Positions 45,679-56,850 of a DNA stretch of 64,000 bases are shown here, one piece after another (positions within the stretch are counted from its first letter, which is position 1; each line of letters opens with the position of its first letter). The stretch spans positions 7,435,786 through 7,499,785 of the forward strand of contig QCXZ01000041.1 of the NCBI GenBank assembly GCA_025024175.1. The letters run 5' to 3'. The stretch is from Rhyzopertha dominica. Taxonomy: Eukaryota; Arthropoda; Insecta; Coleoptera; Bostrichidae. A program made the translations under genes and the position numbers. A model generated the notes under the pieces. The model did no database searches, was not told the DNA's origin, and saw only the letters and a list, made by a program, of their open reading frames with translations.

Positions 45679-45843
45679 ATGGTCCCCGCGGCTTTGCTCG
45701 CGTAGAAGGAGATCGTATATACCAAACATCAACAAAACGAAAAAAGGTAAATATCAAATATGAGTGTAATTGCCTATACTCAAAACTAAATAAGGTAAAT
45801 ATTAAATATTGGTGTAATTGCCTATACTCATTCCCTTTTCACC
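45679..45843. repeat. CGCGGCTTTGCTCGCG element start and 48-bp tandem duplication
   Basis: CCCCGCGGCTTTGCTCGCG at about 45682 is a small hairpin-like word that I know from interspersed repeats of many insects. A 48-bp unit follows twice (AAGGTAAATAT(C/T)AAATAT... GTGTAATTGCCTATACTCA at 45744 and 45792). This stretch and the array at 50190-51100 may be the two halves of one older repeat interrupted by the inverted-repeat block between them. Confidence 0.55.
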
Positions 45844-46857
45844 CCCCTTACATACAGTACATACAGTACATACAGTACATACAGTACAGTACAGTGGCCT
45901 TCATAAGTAATGTCGTACGGNACGGTGGCGAAAATAACGATGCGCCCATTTCACTGCAACCCGATATGCAGTTGCGGACGACGTAGATGTCGCAAAAGAA
46001 GAGATACATACTGCTCCTTTCTTTAATCCTCAAGTGGTATACTCAAACAAGTTTTAGTATTTCATACAATATTAAAAGTGTATTGGAGGGAAAGCGCGAC
46101 TGTCTACTTGAATGTAAAGAGTAGACTAAGCGGGCTTGGCAGTTATTAAAGCTCAAGTTAACTCTTTAAATCCTGATGAAGGAATAGAAATAAATTCCGA
46201 AAGCTTGAGACTAGTGTGTTTAACAACTTATGCTTTATTGATTGCTAAGCCCGCTTAGTTTATCCTTACATGCGTACAATTTTTAATGTAATCAGAAAGA
46301 AAAGAGAAAAACCAATTTTTAATAAAAGGCGTAAAATTTTACATTTGTAAGAACATCTTTTATGATATCTGTCCCCTTTGTAAAAAAGCAATGCTTGTTG
46401 CAACCACATATATGATTTCTTTTATTAAAATTATTTAATTTTTCATGTTTATTGCTTTGCTAATTTCTATTTTTTAACAAAAACCTATTTAATTTAAATA
46501 TATTCTAGCTTTTAACTACTAACGAAATAACTGCAATATTTTTAATAAAAGCAATATAGTTTAGGTATTCGTTAATTTTACAGTCAATAGCAGTTATACA
46601 TAATAATTGCTAGGAAATTTATCAAGTTAATTTTTAACGTAAATTAGTCTTTATTTATAACTATAACAAAAACCATTGTTTATCAACCTTACTACACTAA
46701 TACTACTAAAAAAAAGATGTGAAAAATAACTAATGTTTATGCAGCTTTCCATTTCCATTCTTTAGACTGATTATTCAGCTTTTGCATCTCACTCAATCCT
46801 TATCTTATTACATCTCTAAATTATAATGACGAGCAACTTATTTCTTGTTTTCTTATT
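45844..46857 (+). repeat. Left arm of ~1-kb inverted repeat
   Basis: Begins with a (TACATACAG)n array (45849-45893). The following ~430 bases match 49750-50117 in reverse complement at about 90% (GTGGCCTTCATAAGTAATGT, GACGACGTAGATGTCGCAAA, GGAAAGCGCGACTGTCTACTTG-like, AGACTAAGCGGGCTT). Beyond 46270 the match goes on at lower identity (GATATCTGT, GTTGCAACCA, TTAACGTAAATTAGT, CTCTAAAT-ATAATGA) until about 46857. A 155-bp sub-palindrome lies inside (GACTAAGCGGGCTT at 46126, AAGCCCGCTTAG at 46246). The hammerhead-like motif at 46173-46205 is present only in this arm. No coding sequence. Confidence 0.85.
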
Positions 46858-49074
46858 AAGAGCGTTCATTATCAACAGTGTTGAAATGTACAGAATTTTG
46901 TTCGCCTGTCAGTTTCTCCCGAACCTGAAGTGAGTAAAAATTCAAACAAAGTAACCGCATGCAAATGAGGGTCGATTTATGGGTTTATGACGACGGGTGC
47001 ACTNCACCACCAGTGCAAAAATAATCCCACCATGAAATCCCAAACAGCAGCCTTATGCGGCCAAGCATTTCAGGTAAATGTTATCGGTATCTCCGGCGAC
47101 GATTGCAAATAATTTAGGAAAGAAATGCAACCAGGACTATGGCACGATCTACACACAACAAAATCAGTGTTTGCCAACATTTTTGCATTTGAAAAATTGT
47201 AGAGGTACTTTTGCAGAATCACATTAAATTATATACACGGGCAATGTAGAACGGAAAATCGCTGTTACTAATCTAACACGATTAATATTAGCTAATTTTT
47301 TTTCATATCAAAATCACCAACAGGAACTTGACGTTACACAGATTTCAAATCATTCGGATCCGTCTGTGCCCGATATGTGAAAACATTAAGTCAAAGCCTT
47401 TGCCGTTACATTTTGATCTCTCGTGTTTTCTTTATCTGTTTTCACCAATTTGTCCATAAAATCATTAACTTCTTTATATATTCCCTCATTCATGCCCGGA
47501 CGATGACAATTGTCACCATAATAATTTCCATCACTCTTTTGTAAATTACTTCGCAAATACATTTGTCACTGATTTCTTCTTGTCCGATTTTGTCTTTTCT
47601 AATAGATATAGTCGTCTTACCTCTACTTTTCCAGAACTACCATATTATTTTGAATTACTATGAAGTATTTTGGTACTGTGAGATATTACAGCTGCAGCAC
47701 ATCTTGCTTCATACGAATTTTTCAAAGCATAATTAATTTGTTTTCCGCCAATAAAATTAAATTCTTCAACAATATTGATGGCGGCGTCAATCAAAAAACT
47801 TCTTGCGGTGTTTGCGATAAACAAATAGCTAGGTTTTTGCCATAGGCACAAATTTCTTATAATTGAGCAAAGATATATTGAAAGTCAACAATCCTGTTTT
47901 CACCCATCACATCTACCTCAATAATCGCAAAAACATTGTCTATTACTAAACATTTCTAAAATATGTGTAGTTATTTACCATCAAATTATGGCTAGATGAG
48001 CTGTCCTGCATAAAATCTGCTCTACCGGGATTCAATTTTGATGCGTCACTGATGTTACCCCAATTATTATTTATATTTGTTTCGTCCTATAAAATTCATT
48101 TTAAATGTTTATATTTTTAAGGTTTAAATTTTTAGTGTTTCCTTTTTTTAGTCCAGTAATTTCTTAAGTTTCCATTACAGTTCTTATTTCTTTTTCTGCT
48201 ACTTAATTTTCTTCTCTCCGCATTACTATTACTATTAGACGGCCAATATTTCAACACTTAACAAATAACAATCATTGTCCGTAACAAGCACTATATTTTA
48301 TATTTAACTTCTTAGAATAACTAAAAAAACTGAATTTATAAACAATAAACCACCAAACGAGACATAAAAATTCCAAACATCACTTGACGCAAAGGGCAAG
48401 GAGTAACTAACCACCTGGAATATAAACATAGGTATCTGCATTCAGTCCAAATCAAACAACAATCAAGTAATTTCTGTACCGTNAAAGAAAAATACCGAGA
48501 CTGAACCAAAGTAAAAGGCCAACACCTTACATTTGCACTTTCGGTTGTTTACTTGAAATTGCTAATTTGCAAGCCATAAATAATACTGAACAGGGTTGTA
48601 AATCTTAGATTATTTTGCTTTGTATCCAAAAAGCAGAAATCATTGTGTCATTATAAGTTTATTTGTCAATATTTTTCTTCTTGTTTTAAAATATTGGAAA
48701 AGTAAGATATACACTATAAAATGGCGGGGACAAGAATTCTTTTTTCCGTCTTACCTCCAAAAATCGGAATTTTTTCCTAGCCATTTTGTAGAATTATATT
48801 AACGTAGATTTACAATCAAACAATTGTTTTGAATGAGACGTTGAACGTTTATGTTGCATCTCCCATAATAAAATTGTTTAACTGTAAATTTAATTGCATG
48901 TTTGATAAATATTAATATTTATCTGCATTCGTCGACCTAACAGTAAACCACGTTACTCCAAAATTGCAAATTTTCCTCTCTATCTTCAGTTATAAACGTT
49001 TTTTGTTTAAAGTAAGAAAAAATTATCTACACTTGCATAATATTATTTCTTAAGTAAAAGTTATATTATATAAT
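46858..49074. other. Core between the inverted arms
   Basis: Mostly AT-rich. 46950-47130 is GC-richer, with ATGCAAAT and a TTTATGG word. At 47645-47851 on the minus strand a 68-codon frame reads FIANTARSFLIDAAINIVEE then FNFIGGKQINYALKNSYEAR; an adjacent frame continues QTPQEV upstream. This looks more protein-like than chance but I cannot assign it. It may be a remnant of the element's own gene or of a captured sequence. Confidence 0.4.
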
Positions 49075-50117
49075 TATAAAAAGAATAAGTTACTCATTAT
49101 TATTATTTAGAGAGGCAATGAAATAATGATGAGCGTTTTTGTGAATGATACGCGTATGCTGAAAAATACGTCCAAAATCTATAGAAACATTCTGCTTAAA
49201 AGTTGCGCGTAAACTAGATTAATTTCACCTAGAGTGGTAGTGTCTAAGTTGATTGACAATGTTTTCTTGTTAGGTATACTTATATTTATAAACAAAAACT
49301 AATTTACGTTGAAAATAAATTTGGTGAGATTTTATAGCAGTTTGTCTATATATCTAATATTTGCCGTAAAATTAACAAATACATAAGTTCAATACATAGT
49401 TCTTATAAAAAATATTACAGATAATTTGTTAGTAGTTAAACCCTAGAATAAGTTAAATAAAATGGGTTTTTGTTGAAAAAATAGAAATTATCAAAGCAAT
49501 GAACACTGTAAGCTAAATAATTTTTAATGCGAGAAATCATATACATATATGGTTGCAACATGTACTGTTCTGTACTAAATGAATTTACTACAATTTTGTT
49601 AATGTATTATTTTATAAAGAAGACAGATATCACATGAACATAACCTGATTTTAAATTTTTAGGAGGTGGAATGGTAGAACAGAAAATATGAATTTTATTA
49701 AAAACTATTGTTTTCTGGCCACATTAAAATTTTTTTCCTTTAGTACTTAATATTGCATGTAAAGGGTAAACTAAACGGGCTTCCTTCACCAGACTTTAAA
49801 GAGTTAATTTGTGCTTTAATAACTGCTAAGCCCGCTTAGTCTACTCTTTACATACAAGTAGACAGTCGCGCTTTCTCTCCAATACAGTTTTAATATTGCA
49901 TTAAATACTAAAACTTGTTTGAGTATACCACTTGAGGATTAAAGAAAGGAGCAGCATGTATCTCTTCTTTTGCGACATCTACGTCGTCCGCAACTGAATA
50001 TCGGGTTGCAGCGAAATGGGCGCATCGTTATTTTCGCCACCGTCCCGTACGACATTACTTATGAAGGCCACTGTACATACAGTGCATACAGTGCATACAG
50101 TACAGTACATACATGTG
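49075..50117 (-). repeat. Right arm of ~1-kb inverted repeat
   Basis: Reverse complement of the left arm, from the CTCTAAATAATAATAATGAG-like inner end (about 49108) out to a short TACATACAGTG array at about 50079-50117. It lacks about 63 bases that the left arm has (the part with the hammerhead-like motif). The outer 370 bases are best conserved. Confidence 0.85.
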
Positions 50118-50189
50118 TTACTTTCTCACCAAAGGCAAAGGCCTGAATATAAAACTTGATGTTTACGTATTAATAACATTAACTTTGAA

Positions 50190-51110
50190 AATAATGGAAA
50201 GCACATACGAACTGTCATCCCCCTTTCAGATTTTTAGAGATAGAATTTTCAAGACAGTTAAATAGGTGTGTAATAATTTCTAAACTACAGTCTAAACACG
50301 AAATTCATATTACTTACTTCGTAATTAATTGCACTTAAGAATAACCCTTATTTCACCCCCCAGAAACATAATTTTAAAAAAATTGAAACGCTTACTAATT
50401 GTTTTCTAATCAAAAGCACAAATTATAACTTTTCGTTTCAATTGACTTCAAAAAATGACCTCACTCCTATACAAACTTTCATCCCCTATTTCACCCCTTT
50501 AAGGATTCAATTTTCAAAATACGATGCACCATTATAATCAAAGCCTTAAAGTTTCATGTTCTAGCTTCAGAAATGGCGTACTTCTATACAATCTTTGATC
50601 CGCTACTTCAACCTCTTGAGGATACAATTTACAAAAGCACCAGAACACGTGTTCCCTAATCTCTAATCAATAGCTTAAAAAATGACGGCCTTCCATACAA
50701 ACTTTCATCCCTTATCTGAACCCTTTTAAGAAGGAGTTTATAAAAATGCTGGGACAAGTGTTTATTTATTTCTAATTTATAGCCTAAAATTTATAGTGTT
50801 GAGATCCGCTACCTTCAAAAATTACTGTCTTCTATACAAACTTTAATCCTCTTTTTCATTCCTTTAAGGGTGATTTTACAAAAATGCTGGAACACGTGTT
50901 TATTTGGTTCTAATCAAAAGCCTAAAAATAATATTTCATTCTTCTACCTTCAAAACTGACGGACTTCCTATAAACTTTCAACCCGTTGAGGTGGAATTTC
51001 CAAAAATCTTTTCTTGGTGAATGTTTACCTTACGAAAGGACCCTATTGGCCAAATCAGTCAGTCAGGACATTCTATCTTATAAATACGAATATAAAGATT
51101 TTCTAGAATA
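50190..51110. repeat. Decayed tandem array of ~110-140-bp units
   Basis: The phrase CTATACAAACTTTCATCCCC, TATTTCACCCCTTTAAGG, (A)ATTTTCAAAA recurs with changes from about 50467, 50582, 50693, 50832 and 50968, with weaker copies from 50200. Spacing varies between 111 and 139. It ends with CAGTCAGTCAGGACATTCTA and TCTTATAAATACGAATATAA (51057-51098), an ending I associate with the same widespread insect repeat type as the CGCGGCTTTGCTCGCG word at 45682. Non-coding. Confidence 0.7.
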
Positions 51111-51290
51111 TGAATTTACTAACTGAGATATAACTGCATCTAAACAAGGCTAATAGATAGATAATAATGCAATAAAATCAAATTCAAAGATTTTTGAACG
51201 ATGGCTGTGGGACGTCTTGTACTATAAAGATGAACATACACAAGCAGTAAGGCACACTAATATTAATATGAAGAATAAAAATTGGCTAGC

Positions 51291-51324
51291 CTGAAGAAGA
51301 CCCGATAAGAGAACCGAAGCGTCG
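51291..51324 (+). other. Hammerhead/PLE-terminal-like signature
   Basis: CTGAAGA-A-GACCC...GAACC-GAAGCGTC: the order and spacing of the PLE terminal signature, with an imperfect stem. Probably a decayed solo PLE terminal repeat. Too degenerate to be a ribozyme. Confidence 0.4.
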
Positions 51325-52390
51325 TAAAATACATACAACACTTAATAAAGGAACCAACTCACGCAAATGTCAAGACACATATAGTAAAACACAAGAATAT
51401 TCCAGTAATACAAAAGGAACTAAGAATTTTTTCAAAAAATGATTTATATACACAATGGTATTTCAATAAATGTTTACTAATACCTTTCGTAACTTTAGGG
51501 ATTTATCTCCAATGTAGGTACATCAGTTATTTTCGTATAAAATAAGGTGTTTTATTTATTGTCCAAACTGTTAATTCAAGTTAACAATGTTTGTTATTCC
51601 ATTTTTTTGGTAAAAATAATTTTTATAGACATATAAATAGACAAATGTGCCTTACTTGTCGATTTGGACTTCGAATCCTGTTTACTTTTAGACAGAGTTT
51701 CAAATAAGACTGGTATTCCTTGATGTTTGGAAGTTGCTATGGACTTAACTGATGTGCTAAAGCAACTAAAGATCTCACGAACTTAATTTACACTTTTCAG
51801 AAAAAATACATTGATATATTCACTCTCGTATATAAAATAATTTTCAATGCCGATTTTTCCACTGCGAAATGCGTTTCAAACTTTTCCAGCCCGCAAAGAA
51901 AAAACTCAATTTATACTCCGCCGAACACGCAATACTATTCCGGAGATATCAATCTATCCGAGGGAATGAATACATTGTGAGGACAGGCAATACGAGATAG
52001 CCGCGGGCAGCGAGGGACTTTTAGGGACAATTTTTATGTAGCAATTTTCCGGCCCTCGAGCGCCTGCATCGTACGCAAGATGACGAGAGGTCGGAGGTTA
52101 AGCAAGATTTCATTAGTAGTTGACGCTCCCCCGAAAAACGGGGCGTTTATCTAAAAAAGAGTGATCGATTGCGATATGCAAATGTAAAAACTCCTGTTGT
52201 ATTTCAAGCAATGCTAATTGTAGGAAGTTAAAAAATGCCTTTTCGTTACTATCAAATAATAAAATATGTTTTCTAATATCATTGCTCTAGTAAAAGTCCT
52301 TAAAAGTACCTACCACCGAATTTAATTAATTGTGTGGTTATTTAACTGCATAAACGGTGTACACAATACTTCAACTATTTCTTACACCAA
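51325..52390. other. Spacer with a GC-richer island
   Basis: 51890-52150 is markedly GC-richer and unique, with no open frame worth reporting. The rest is AT-rich. Confidence 0.4.
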
Positions 52391-52394
52391 CGGT

Positions 52395-52560
52395 AAGTCT
52401 CAATCATACTTTAAAATGACCATGAATTTCGTGGCTATAACTTTATCCGCAACCTTCAGTACAGTATTTGATATTTGGCAGTATATGGTGCTTATTGTAG
52501 CTTGCCAGCAGTTACAAAAAGGCGGCACAAAGAATTCGTTGCATAAATTATTTATAGAAA
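52395..52560 (+). repeat. Copy B of an unknown protein-like dispersed sequence
   Basis: A 77-codon open frame (52332-52565) includes MTMNFVAITLSATFSTVFDI and VACQQLQKGGTKNS, with a hydrophobic stretch between. It aligns with the minus strand at 11985-12135. This copy is open; the other has a stop. Identity unknown. Confidence 0.6.
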
Positions 52561-52860
52561 CCTAATCTCTTCTCCCGTACCTGGGCAAACATCTTGTAAA
52601 AGAAAAACCAAGGTTTCTCTCAACCATATATAGCCGAGTTTCCTTCTGCATAGGACCTCAGTACATGCTGATCATGGTCTGCTATGTTAACAAACATTTC
52701 TTCAGTTTTGATCCATGAGAGTGAAAGTGATATAGAACCCATATCTAGAATTTGTGCATTCCTGTAATTGACTTTATACCATTTTATCAGCAGCATTGCT
52801 ACAATTATATGTTAAACTTACAAATCTGATTTTGTTTATTAATATCTATTATTATTAATA
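52561..52860. other. Spacer
   Basis: AT-rich, nothing recognised. Confidence 0.45.
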
Positions 52861-52864
52861 ATAA

Positions 52865-52946
52865 CTATTTTGAACTATGCTTCGGTTATTTGGAATCCCC
52901 AATATAATGTATACATTAACAGCCTTGAAAGGATTCAGAACAAATT

Positions 52947-53019
<73 letters not shown>

Positions 53020-53400
53020 TTATAAACCTCGTCTGGATCTGCAGAGTACTGATCTTATTCGTGAACACTTTCGCATGCTGCTTCAGGAGCAGCGTTGATG
53101 TTTTGCAGTTTTTGGTTATATCCACAGCATTTGTAATGGGGCAGTGGACTCGTCAGTTATTTTGAGTATACTGAATATTTCGGTGCCTTCTGTGTATAAC
53201 ACTAGGTCTCATAATTTGTTTTATGTATTGAAACTCCTCACTTCTTAGAAGTATTAAGTCCTACAATTCATTAAGCAGGCTAACTAATCCATCACTTGAA
53301 GCTGATATATTTAGTGATTCTGTATACTCATTTTGGAGAAAATTTTTTAGTAAATTCGTTCTTTTCGTATCTTGATAGTTTACTTTTTAGATAATGTTAT
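52865..53400 (+). pseudogene. LINE C-terminal fragment with (TA)n inside
   Basis: LNYASVIWNPQYNVYINSLE then RIQNKFL (52868-52948) is the C-terminal region after the RT domain of Jockey/CR1-type LINEs. After the (TA)n run, AYKPRLDLQSTDLIRE and, in another frame, ICNGAVDSSVILSILNISVP then SVYNTRSHNLFYV (about 53128-53228) continue the same region. The RT core is missing. The 3' limit is unclear. Confidence 0.75.
52950..53016. repeat. (TA)n microsatellite, ~33 units
   Basis: Uninterrupted AT dinucleotides across 67 bases, placed exactly inside the LINE reading region. It is an expansion that replaced or disrupted a short part of that gene. Confidence 0.97.
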
Positions 53401-53535
53401 GATAATAAATTAGTTGCTAATTTGGAATAAGACATAGGTATTAATTTTACATTTTAATAGCTTCTGTAGTAGTAGCAATTTATAATGGTAGTTTATCCTA
53501 TTTTTAATATTTTTCAATCTTATACTTTATAGCAG

Positions 53536-53627
53536 TTTTTTTCATATTGGAAAGAAAATGTTTGTTGAGTTTTCCTGGTAATATATATTAGTACTCAACA
53601 AACATTTTCTTTCCAATATGAAAAAAA
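53536..53627. repeat. Perfect 35-bp inverted repeat with 22-bp loop
   Basis: Left arm 53536-53570 (TTTTTTTCATATTGGAAAGA ... GTTGAGT) and right arm 53593-53627 are exact reverse complements. No mismatch over 35 bases is unexpected in such decayed DNA, so it arose recently or is under conversion. No coding sequence or TSD seen. Confidence 0.97.
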
Positions 53628-56055
53628 TTTATATGCCCCATTTATGTAAAAAGATGTCTATAAACAACTAAATCATAGATAGACAATCATCACCCTTATT
53701 TATTAAAACAATATGAATCAAAAACTCTCTAGTTTCAGTTTAATAAAACAAAGACACTATCAAATAAGTACAGGAATGTTATTGAGCCACTGCACTTATA
53801 TAAATAAATGTTCTACTTGCAAGTTTTTTTCCTGAATTATGAAAAACGTTTCAACATCCACACAAAAATGAAGTTTTCCAAGATTTATTTTATAATTACT
53901 CACCGATAGTTTCAGAATTTCAAAAATCTGGCCTTCGTTAATCCACTTTGTAAAACTGCACTGACACAACATGCTTCTTTCGCAGCAACCCACTGACTGA
54001 GAGATTTAAATTGCATCGGTTACATAAAAGGGTAGCCGCAGAGATGTCGAAAGGGGTGGAGCATGCCGAAAACTCCTCGCACAGCCTCGGTGGGGACGCA
54101 AGACGAACAATCCTTCCATCGTTCTCCCACTCGCAGACATTTACCCTTGTTTTTTTTGCACTGTTTAACTGGAACCCTTTAAAAAGCGAAGGGAGTAACC
54201 CTTTTGCATGAGTGAGATGGAATTATGACTATCGCAGCCTCTCAAGAAATTAATTCAGTGTTACAGAACCCCTTTTTTGTATCTGCAACACCATTTTTAT
54301 TAAAATAATTCAGTTTTCCTAAATTATAATGAATTTAACACACTTGTAGAAAAGAAAGAAACTCCGTTTTCCTTGCTAATATTATTTTTATTAGGTCAAT
54401 TTTACAATTCATTTATAATTAGTTGCAGTCTTTTATTTACAGATACATTTCAATGTTACATTTACTTTTTTATGATGCTGTAAACATATTCTGGTACGAC
54501 TCTCACCCCTTTAAAAAATCTCTGCCTTTTTAGCATTAAAGGGTTGTTACCCCTTCAGGCAGATGTTAAAAAGGGGTTGAACGGCGCGCGATAGGGGTAA
54601 CATTGCAATTGTCGCGTGCTCTCTATACTAGCACTTGTTAAAGGCTGTTGCCTAACTTTTTCTGTCGGCACAGATTTTAGAAAAAAGTGCGTCTTTTCCA
54701 TTCTAAAATAAGTTATCCGCAACCTGTCATACACGTCTGTATCAACAACGATATAAGCGCTTGTGATTTTATTTCACAAATATATTGCGTGGGTAGATTA
54801 TATTTTTCAAAATGAACAATATCCCAGGCGGCTGTACATATTTGAATTTGAGTTTCTAAAGCCGTGCTCGGTTTTTTCATCATTTAATGTGTGGTACTAA
54901 TTTGCGAAAATGTAAAGAGATAACGATTTTTGGTAAAACTCCTTGGGTTTTTTGGTCATATAAAGAAATTTTACGCTCAAGTATATGTTTACAAAAAGTT
55001 AAGTATCAGTACGTTTAGTGTTTAACATTAGCTTAAATATTAATTATTTTAACACTTTGTGGAGACGATTGAAATACTTATGTAAGAACATTTATAACAT
55101 TCTTTACAAGTACTTACATATGTACCTACTCGTATTTCTGATGATGTGCAACACTGCAGTTTTGCTCACACTTGCATGTGGGCATTCCACTATAGAAGTC
55201 GGTACCAACAGTTCATTTTTGTTTATTACAACAGTGCTCCTGATTTTTCAATAAATTTAAAAAATCACCTTAGCAGTTGCTCGAAAACTACTTCATTGTG
55301 CGTTAAATGGTACTACTTCGCGCAAATTATTGGAGCTAACGAATTCTTCTTACACTTCTAAAATTGTATTTTTTAGTAATAATAACTTAAAAACGGTTAA
55401 TTTGAACTTTTATAGCCTCCATCAAATGAAAGGAAATGTGATTTCTCGTTTCGTACAGGAACAATGTTTGTATCATTCTATTTAAGAATCAGGTTGTTTT
55501 CGTCGGAATATTTCAAAATTGAAGGCCAATAAAAATATATTCTCATTTTTATTTTATAAAAACAAAGTAAGTCGGTAAGTTGGTCAAATAATACGTATAG
55601 AAATACAGAAAAAATGCTACCATTTAAAGCAGTAAGAAATATGCCGGCAACATTATGTCCACACTACGTTAATCATCAAAAAACAAAAATAATTTAAGAA
55701 TCCAGTACAGACAAACCACCACATTCGGAGAACTGTCCAAAAAGGATCGGATAACCCAGGCGTATGTTACAATCACAAACGCGTTTAGTAACTTCGAAAA
55801 CAAGTTAAGTGACATGTAAAAAATTGGCTACTAAGTTATTTGGAATATAATATTCATATATTTAGATTAGATATCACGTTTTGGATTTGTAGCTTTCAAA
55901 TTAAACTTGTGATTAAATCCATGCCGAGAAATGTTACACTTTTAGAGCTAATTGATATTGGGAGTTTTTTCATCATTTACTTTTAAGCTGGCGATTGAGG
56001 AGCANTTATTGGTCACCTGCTTCACCACCATGTCTTTTGCTCGCAATCTCTCTCG
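53628..56055. other. AT-rich spacer
   Basis: No gene recognised. 54030-54190 and 54540-54620 are somewhat GC-richer. Plus frames at 55018-55361 overlap each other and have no motif. Confidence 0.4.
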
Positions 56056-56059
56056 AAAT

Positions 56060-56400
56060 TTTTCATTACCTATCCATTCGAAACCATATGTGTAATTTTC
56101 TCAATTAGCGACTGCCTACTTTTCGTAAAAAGCAGCTTGCCTTCTATTGGATAGATACTACTCTACAAGTGTGTTGCGAATACCCTAATGAAATATGGCT
56201 ACAAATCATTTTGGTTTGTCGTTATTGTCAATAACCTGTGTAAAATGTTGTCAACCACTTTACTGCCGTATAAATTGATTTCGCCTTACAAAAGCCATAC
56301 CTTTGATGGATACTATTTGCTATTTACAAAAGCTTCTAAAAATTGGTCTGTAATTACCACATTTGTGATTACAAGTCCTATTGAATCAATAAAATTTTAA
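56060..56400 (-). pseudogene. Possible LINE RT fragment
   Basis: Minus-strand pieces in different frames, YGFCKAKSIYTAVKWLTTFY (about 56305-56245) and GIRNTLVE followed by YLSNRRQAAF (about 56195-56140), resemble the QYGFRKGRSTTxAV and GIRGxxLxWxxSYLSNRxQ parts of LINE RTs. The catalytic boxes are not seen. Weak but ordered as expected. Confidence 0.45.
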
Positions 56401-56569
56401 TTTGAAGCATGGTAGGTAGCGTTTTATGTCTTAGGTTAAATACTTATCGATGCGTTTTCAATCATGTTAGCTAGTTGTCTATATAAGTATTGTATGTTGA
56501 CCTAAAGTGTCATTAGCAACTGGAACAACGCTTAAAACGTCAGACACCCAGCAAAAGCTTCTGTATGAA

Positions 56570-56850
56570 GGCTTTTAGTTCCCCACCTGCCGTCTGAAAA
56601 TATGATCCGCGTTTATTGACGAGGTTAATTGTTTGAAAGCGCCGCCGTCCGCCTCCGGGCGGCCAATCAATAACAGAATAATGAAATAAAAGACAGTCTA
56701 CAGTTAGGAAATTAGCCGCTAATCATTTGTGACGTCAGCTGCTACCCGATATTCTTGGAGAACTTTTCCGTTGATTCCATTACGGCGAAACTTAGAGACG
56801 TCCGTTCCACTGATTGGTCAGAGCCAAATTCGCGGTTGTTTAACAAAAAG
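56570..56850. other. GC-richer unique island, possible regulatory DNA
   Basis: Holds TTAATTG, CCAATCAATAAC, TAATCATTTGTGACGTCAGC (a CRE-like TGACGTCA next to a homeodomain-like word) and CAATCAGTGG-type words. No open frame. Regulatory function is inference only. Confidence 0.3.

Noticed and set aside
45537..45986. 149-codon plus frame
   Set aside because: Runs through the 48-bp tandem duplication and the TACATACAG array; a repeat-driven open frame.
51291..51324. Functional hammerhead ribozyme
   Set aside because: The core reads CTGAAGA/GAAGC, stem II does not pair well and no stem I was found; only the motif order is suggestive.
52877..53098. 73-codon frame with an (IY)n stretch
   Set aside because: The repeat is the translation of the (TA)n microsatellite. 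The true signal is a LINE C-terminus on either side.
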